Positions 5,562 to 8,318 of a stretch of 8,318 bases of DNA are shown piece by piece. Numbering within the stretch: position 1 is the stretch's first letter; each line of letters begins with the position of its first letter. A program made the translations under genes and the position numbers. This stretch comes from Candidatus Moraniibacteriota bacterium (GTDB lineage: Bacteria > Patescibacteriota > Minisyncoccia > Moranbacterales > UBA2206): contig JAHFOP010000005.1 of assembly GCA_023261605.1 (NCBI GenBank), positions 19,837-28,154 on the forward strand, read 5' to 3'. The notes below the pieces were generated by a model. The model was not told the DNA's origin, searched no databases, and worked only from the letters and a program-made list of their open reading frames with translations.

Positions 5562-6879
5562 AAGTTCCTATGATTGAATTATATATACCGAGCAGAAAAG
5601 CTTTGAAGTTGGCTTTGTTGACGTTCTTCTGATAGTCGACATTCAAAGAATCCATTTGAATAGCCGTATCTGAAGCCAGATTGAATTCATAGGTGAAACC
5701 GATGAGGGTGGAAAATTTGTCCAATGGAATTTCACAGGCATAACTTGATCTGTTCCAAAAGCTATTTTTGAAAACGCACTCGGCGTGAATGTCCAGCGCT
5801 TTTTCGGAAACTGCCACGGGTGTTTTTTTGAGCCAGGAGGCTGCGATAGCCGCGCTGGGGAGGGGATGTTTCTGTCCATTTCTCACCATGTAGAACTTTC
5901 CATCTTCGACAGTTTTGAAAATGGTGCCGTTTGGATGGGGGCTTTTGATGTTGAAAAGTTTATCTTTTTGATAGATGGCAATTTCATCTTCACCCACGTT
6001 TAGGAGATCGTTCCAATTGTAGCCTTTGCTCTCAAAAGTCTGGACATTGTCCACCGGTAGAATTTTGTCGTCACTGATGATGAAAACTGAGCCACCATTG
6101 GCAACTAGCGTACCGTCTGAAAACCCCGCCAAATCGTCTGAAAGGGGATAGCGGTCTAGGAAGCTGGGGTCTTTTGACAGGGCCTCCCGAGGGTCATATT
6201 TTGACAAATAGGCCTGATCACTCACGAATTTCTCCAATTTTTGATTGTCCATAATGTAATAATTATCTGCGATTCTGAAAAGCGCGCCATTCGGATAAAA
6301 ATTTTTGACGACGATATCTTCGCCGAGTTGATTATAGGCCAACTCTTCAGTGGAAACCGCTTGGAAATTGTTTGCGTCATAACCCAAAAAAGAAGGATTG
6401 TTCGCGCCGGCAAATTTTCGTAAAGTGGAATCGGAAATGATGTAATAGCTGCCGTTATTTTTAAGAAGCGATCCGTTTCGGAAGCCGATCGGATCACCGA
6501 GGCTATACATGAAAGCTTGATAGGATCGTCTGACTGAAACAGTTGATGCGATTGTTTTTTTTGACGCACCGTTCAAATTGAACGAAATAACCGCCTTGGA
6601 ATAATCACCCGCGATATTCGTGTCAAAAGAGAGTTTGTTTCCCGGCGGCAAACTGCCGTTTTCCAAGCTGTTCCCACTGGATAAAATAGGAACGGAAGTG
6701 TTGTTTTGATTGGAATTGGGGTTGAGAAAGGAGAAAGAAAAATATTTATGAGGGAAGATAATGAGATAGCTCAAGAGGAGAGCTAGAAGCAGTGCAAAAG
6801 CATAGAGGGAAAATTGAAGCCGGCGATAGATTTTTTTATCCGTATTCGTGAGTTGAACTTCTTTGGTTAGGTCGAACAT
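5539..6879 (-). CDS. Membrane-anchored protein with four ~60-residue repeats, 446 aa
   Basis: Function unknown. A short basic cytoplasmic N-terminus is followed by one membrane helix (about 23-42, without a cleavage site), which would anchor the rest outside the cell. A linker rich in Ser, Asn, Pro and Gly (about 50-82) leads to a beta-rich segment (83-127), four related repeats (about 131-365) and a second beta-rich segment (366-440). The repeats share an [N/D]-G-[S/T/A]-[L/I] start with glycines at 136, 198, 256 and 318, then an aromatic-rich strand such as YYIISD, YYIMDN, VFIISD or FYMVRN. The only cysteines, C368 and C382, lie just after the repeats and could form a disulfide. The gene starts 18 bases after a GT-C membrane transferase and overlaps a small membrane protein. 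It may bind glycan or peptidoglycan or serve as a surface scaffold. I see no enzyme motif. No ribosome binding site precedes the ATG. Confidence 0.8.
   Translation of the reverse strand: MFDLTKEVQLTNTDKKIYRRLQFSLYAFALLLALLLSYLIIFPHKYFSFSFLNPNSNQNNTSVPILSSGNSLENGSLPPGNKLSFDTNIAGDYSKAVISFNLNGASKKTIASTVSVRRSYQAFMYSLGDPIGFRNGSLLKNNGSYYIISDSTLRKFAGANNPSFLGYDANNFQAVSTEELAYNQLGEDIVVKNFYPNGALFRIADNYYIMDNQKLEKFVSDQAYLSKYDPREALSKDPSFLDRYPLSDDLAGFSDGTLVANGGSVFIISDDKILPVDNVQTFESKGYNWNDLLNVGEDEIAIYQKDKLFNIKSPHPNGTIFKTVEDGKFYMVRNGQKHPLPSAAIAASWLKKTPVAVSEKALDIHAECVFKNSFWNRSSYACEIPLDKFSTLIGFTYEFNLASDTAIQMDSLNVDYQKNVNKANFKAFLLGIYNSIIGTYASNTTG
5566..5569 (-). promoter_or_regulatory. Ribosome binding site of the 128-aa membrane protein
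   Basis: On the minus strand AGGA stands four bases before the ATG at 5561, inside the last codons of the repeat-protein gene. The spacing is slightly short, but it supports the chosen start and overlapping translation. Confidence 0.45.
5785..6498 (-). repeat. Four tandem ~60-residue protein repeats (coding)
   Basis: The repeats begin near residues 133, 195, 253 and 315 of the 446-aa protein: FRNGSLL, YPNGALF, FSDGTLV and HPNGTIF. The intervals between conserved glycines are 62, 58 and 62 residues. After each start comes a strand motif (YYIISD, YYIMDN, VFIISD, FYMVRN), and then a more variable part, often with a Gly-Tyr pair or acidic residues (FLGYDANNF in the first, SKGYNWNDL in the third). 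DNA identity between units is low, so these are old protein repeats rather than recent DNA duplications. Confidence 0.7.
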
Positions 6880-6897
6880 AATTTTGTCGCAGTAAAA

Positions 6898-8318
6898 TTA
6901 TTGTTTTAACAGATATATCTTGCCATAGATATAATTTTTGAGATAAGGCGGCAAGATGACGGGACTGCTGTAGCGATCCGCCCTAGATATGTCCATTTCG
7001 TTTAAACTGAAATTCTCTAAGGAGTAACTTTTCACGGTGATCATATTATTCAGAAGACCGGTTTCCTTGTAGGCAGGCAGATTGTCATCTGGAATGACGA
7101 GATACACTTTTTTGAATTGGGACAGATCGATCTTTTTCAAGTCATCCGGATTGAAAAAATAGATCGCTTGTTTTTTAAAAAGCAGATTCATGGGTCCCGT
7201 CATCATGGCCCAAGGATTGCCCGTCGCACCTCTGTCTATCAAAACCAAATCGTTGTCTTCGAAATTGAGACTCAATTTTTCTATTTGTGGCAATAGAGTT
7301 GGGTTTTCTTGTAACTTGAGAAAAGGAGAAAAAATCATCAAATTGGTCAGCAGTAAAAAGAAAGAAAAAAGATAGAAGAAGCGCTTTTTTTTGAGGAAAT
7401 CGCTCAAGAAAATTATGGAATACAGGATACTTATAGGAACGACGGCAAACTCGTAGCGTCTAAGCATCCACGGATGATCCAAGGAGATGCTAGGGTTCAA
7501 AAGATAGATAAAAGCTGGCAATGTGATAAAAAACGGCAGGAGCTTTTCAAAATTTCTTTTTTTCAAGAAATAACCTAGGGCAACGATGGCGAGAATGATG
7601 TAGGTCAGAAGGGCGTAGGCGGAAAAAACACGCAAAAGATAGAAAAGGCCGGCCAGCGGGTAGGGTGACACCTCTCCGGCATCGCCGCTAGAGGAACTGA
7701 AAGAATTGAGAAAACCTTTGGCGATGCTTGTATAAAAAGCACTGCTGGCATGAAGACTGGCGAGGAAAGCGCACAAAATGAGAACCGCGATGGCGATGAT
7801 TTCCCGCCTAAAAAAGAACTTTTTCAATTTCACCTTTTCTTTTTTGTATTTTAAAAAAAGCGCAGCGAGAGCAACAGCTAAAAAAGCGACGGCCTCAATC
7901 CGGACAAAAAGCAAAAGACCAAAAGAAAACAAAAAGCCAAAAAGGCTCAATCGATTTTCTTTTTTCCAAAAAAACATAAATTGGGCAATCCCGAACCACA
8001 AGATGGCCAAGGCTAGATTTTCACTCAGCGTGAATTTGAAAAACCAAGAAAAGACAAAAGAAGTGGCGACGAGAAAAAGTGCGATCAACGCCGGCTTTGA
8101 TTCGAGATAGTTTTTGGCGACAGCATAAAAAGAAAGAAGAAAAAGAAAAAAAGAAAAGGCATTGGCAATAACGAGGCCGTGCAGTCCGAAAAGAGCATAG
8201 AAAAAAGCCAACCAAGAAATGTAACCCAGTGGAAATTGTGTCGTCAAATCACCGTTCCTTGTGTAATAGAAACCGGGAAAATTGAGTGCCTCGCCTGCGC
8301 CGTATATGTGGAAGAATT
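6898..8318 (-). CDS. Polytopic GT-C/PMT-like membrane glycosyltransferase, N-terminus outside window
   Basis: The frame stays open to the right edge: upstream of the TTG at 8247 it continues with NFPGFYYTRNGDL, so that codon is internal and the gene is truncated by the window. Numbered from that codon, the remaining 449 residues contain about ten hydrophobic helices in residues 8-307, then a soluble C-terminal domain of about 135 residues. Features typical of lipid-linked-sugar transferases of the GT39/PMT kind are TTQFPLGYISWLA at the start, the TLSEN loop (73-77) and DHPWMLRRYEFAVVP (257-271), a conserved pattern in these membrane enzymes. They take a polyprenyl-phosphate sugar and transfer it outside the membrane. 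The catalytic acidic loop expected near the N-terminus is not in view. It is the first visible gene of the minus-strand operon, 18 bases before the repeat protein. The class is likely; the acceptor is unknown. Confidence 0.75.
   Translation of the reverse strand, partial: FFHIYGAGEALNFPGFYYTRNGDLTTQFPLGYISWLAFFYALFGLHGLVIANAFSFFLFLLSFYAVAKNYLESKPALIALFLVATSFVFSWFFKFTLSENLALAILWFGIAQFMFFWKKENRLSLFGFLFSFGLLLFVRIEAVAFLAVALAALFLKYKKEKVKLKKFFFRREIIAIAVLILCAFLASLHASSAFYTSIAKGFLNSFSSSSGDAGEVSPYPLAGLFYLLRVFSAYALLTYIILAIVALGYFLKKRNFEKLLPFFITLPAFIYLLNPSISLDHPWMLRRYEFAVVPISILYSIIFLSDFLKKKRFFYLFSFFLLLTNLMIFSPFLKLQENPTLLPQIEKLSLNFEDNDLVLIDRGATGNPWAMMTGPMNLLFKKQAIYFFNPDDLKKIDLSQFKKVYLVIPDDNLPAYKETGLLNNMITVKSYSLENFSLNEMDISRADRYSSPVILPPYLKNYIYGKIYLLKQ

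Noticed and set aside
6222..6569. 115-codon open frame on the minus strand within the repeat protein
   Set aside because: Out-of-frame shadow of the repeat-protein gene on the same strand, without a family match.
7778..8110. Lysine-rich open frame on the plus strand
   Set aside because: It is the reverse of Phe/Leu-rich membrane helices of the GT-C gene; composition explains it and no start signal is seen.
7800..8160. Purine-rich stretch on the plus strand as a possible structured or regulatory element
   Set aside because: Explained by the Phe/Leu/Lys codon content of the minus-strand membrane gene.
1..8318. CRISPR arrays, tRNA genes, insertion sequences and other mobile elements
   Set aside because: Reading both strands shows no regular direct-repeat array, tRNA cloverleaf, transposase or terminal inverted repeats.

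Overview
The window is an AT-rich, gene-dense stretch of bacterial DNA devoted almost entirely to glycan synthesis at the cell envelope. Ordinary ATG starts, TGA used as a real stop (the GT2 gene ending at 3061 and the GT4 gene ending at 5172), few clear Shine-Dalgarno sites, compact overlapping genes and a divergent GalU all suggest a Candidate Phyla Radiation (Patescibacteria, Parcubacteria-like) genome. The use of TGA as stop argues against the recoded SR1/Gracilibacteria lineages. This placement is an inference from style; no phylogenetic marker gene is present.

Plus strand, 1-5172: the 3' end of a family 2 glycosyltransferase (GT2), then a GT-B fold (GT4-like) transferase, two complete GT2 transferases, galU (UTP-glucose-1-phosphate uridylyltransferase) and a canonical GT4 transferase. 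The first four genes overlap or nearly touch and look like one transcription unit. galU and the last GT4 gene each follow a short intergenic leader (50 and 84 bases); the galU leader carries a good sigma70-type promoter candidate. GalU would supply UDP-glucose, and the transferases would add successive sugars to a lipid-linked or surface glycan. No flippase, polymerase or export gene is visible, so those must lie outside the window or elsewhere.

Minus strand, 8318-5175: a convergent three-gene operon read right to left. It holds a polytopic GT-C/PMT-like membrane glycosyltransferase whose start lies beyond the window, a 446-residue membrane-anchored protein with four ~60-residue repeats, and a 128-residue four-helix membrane protein. 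The last two overlap by 23 bases. The two gene sets meet tail to tail with only two bases between stop codons, where a small hairpin with a T-rich tail may end the plus-strand transcript.

The least explained parts are the repeat protein, whose repeats appear to be inserted in a beta-rich domain bearing the protein's only two cysteines, and the small membrane protein coupled to it. I see no tRNA, rRNA, CRISPR array, insertion sequence or other mobile element. No stretch above 300 bases lacks a gene.
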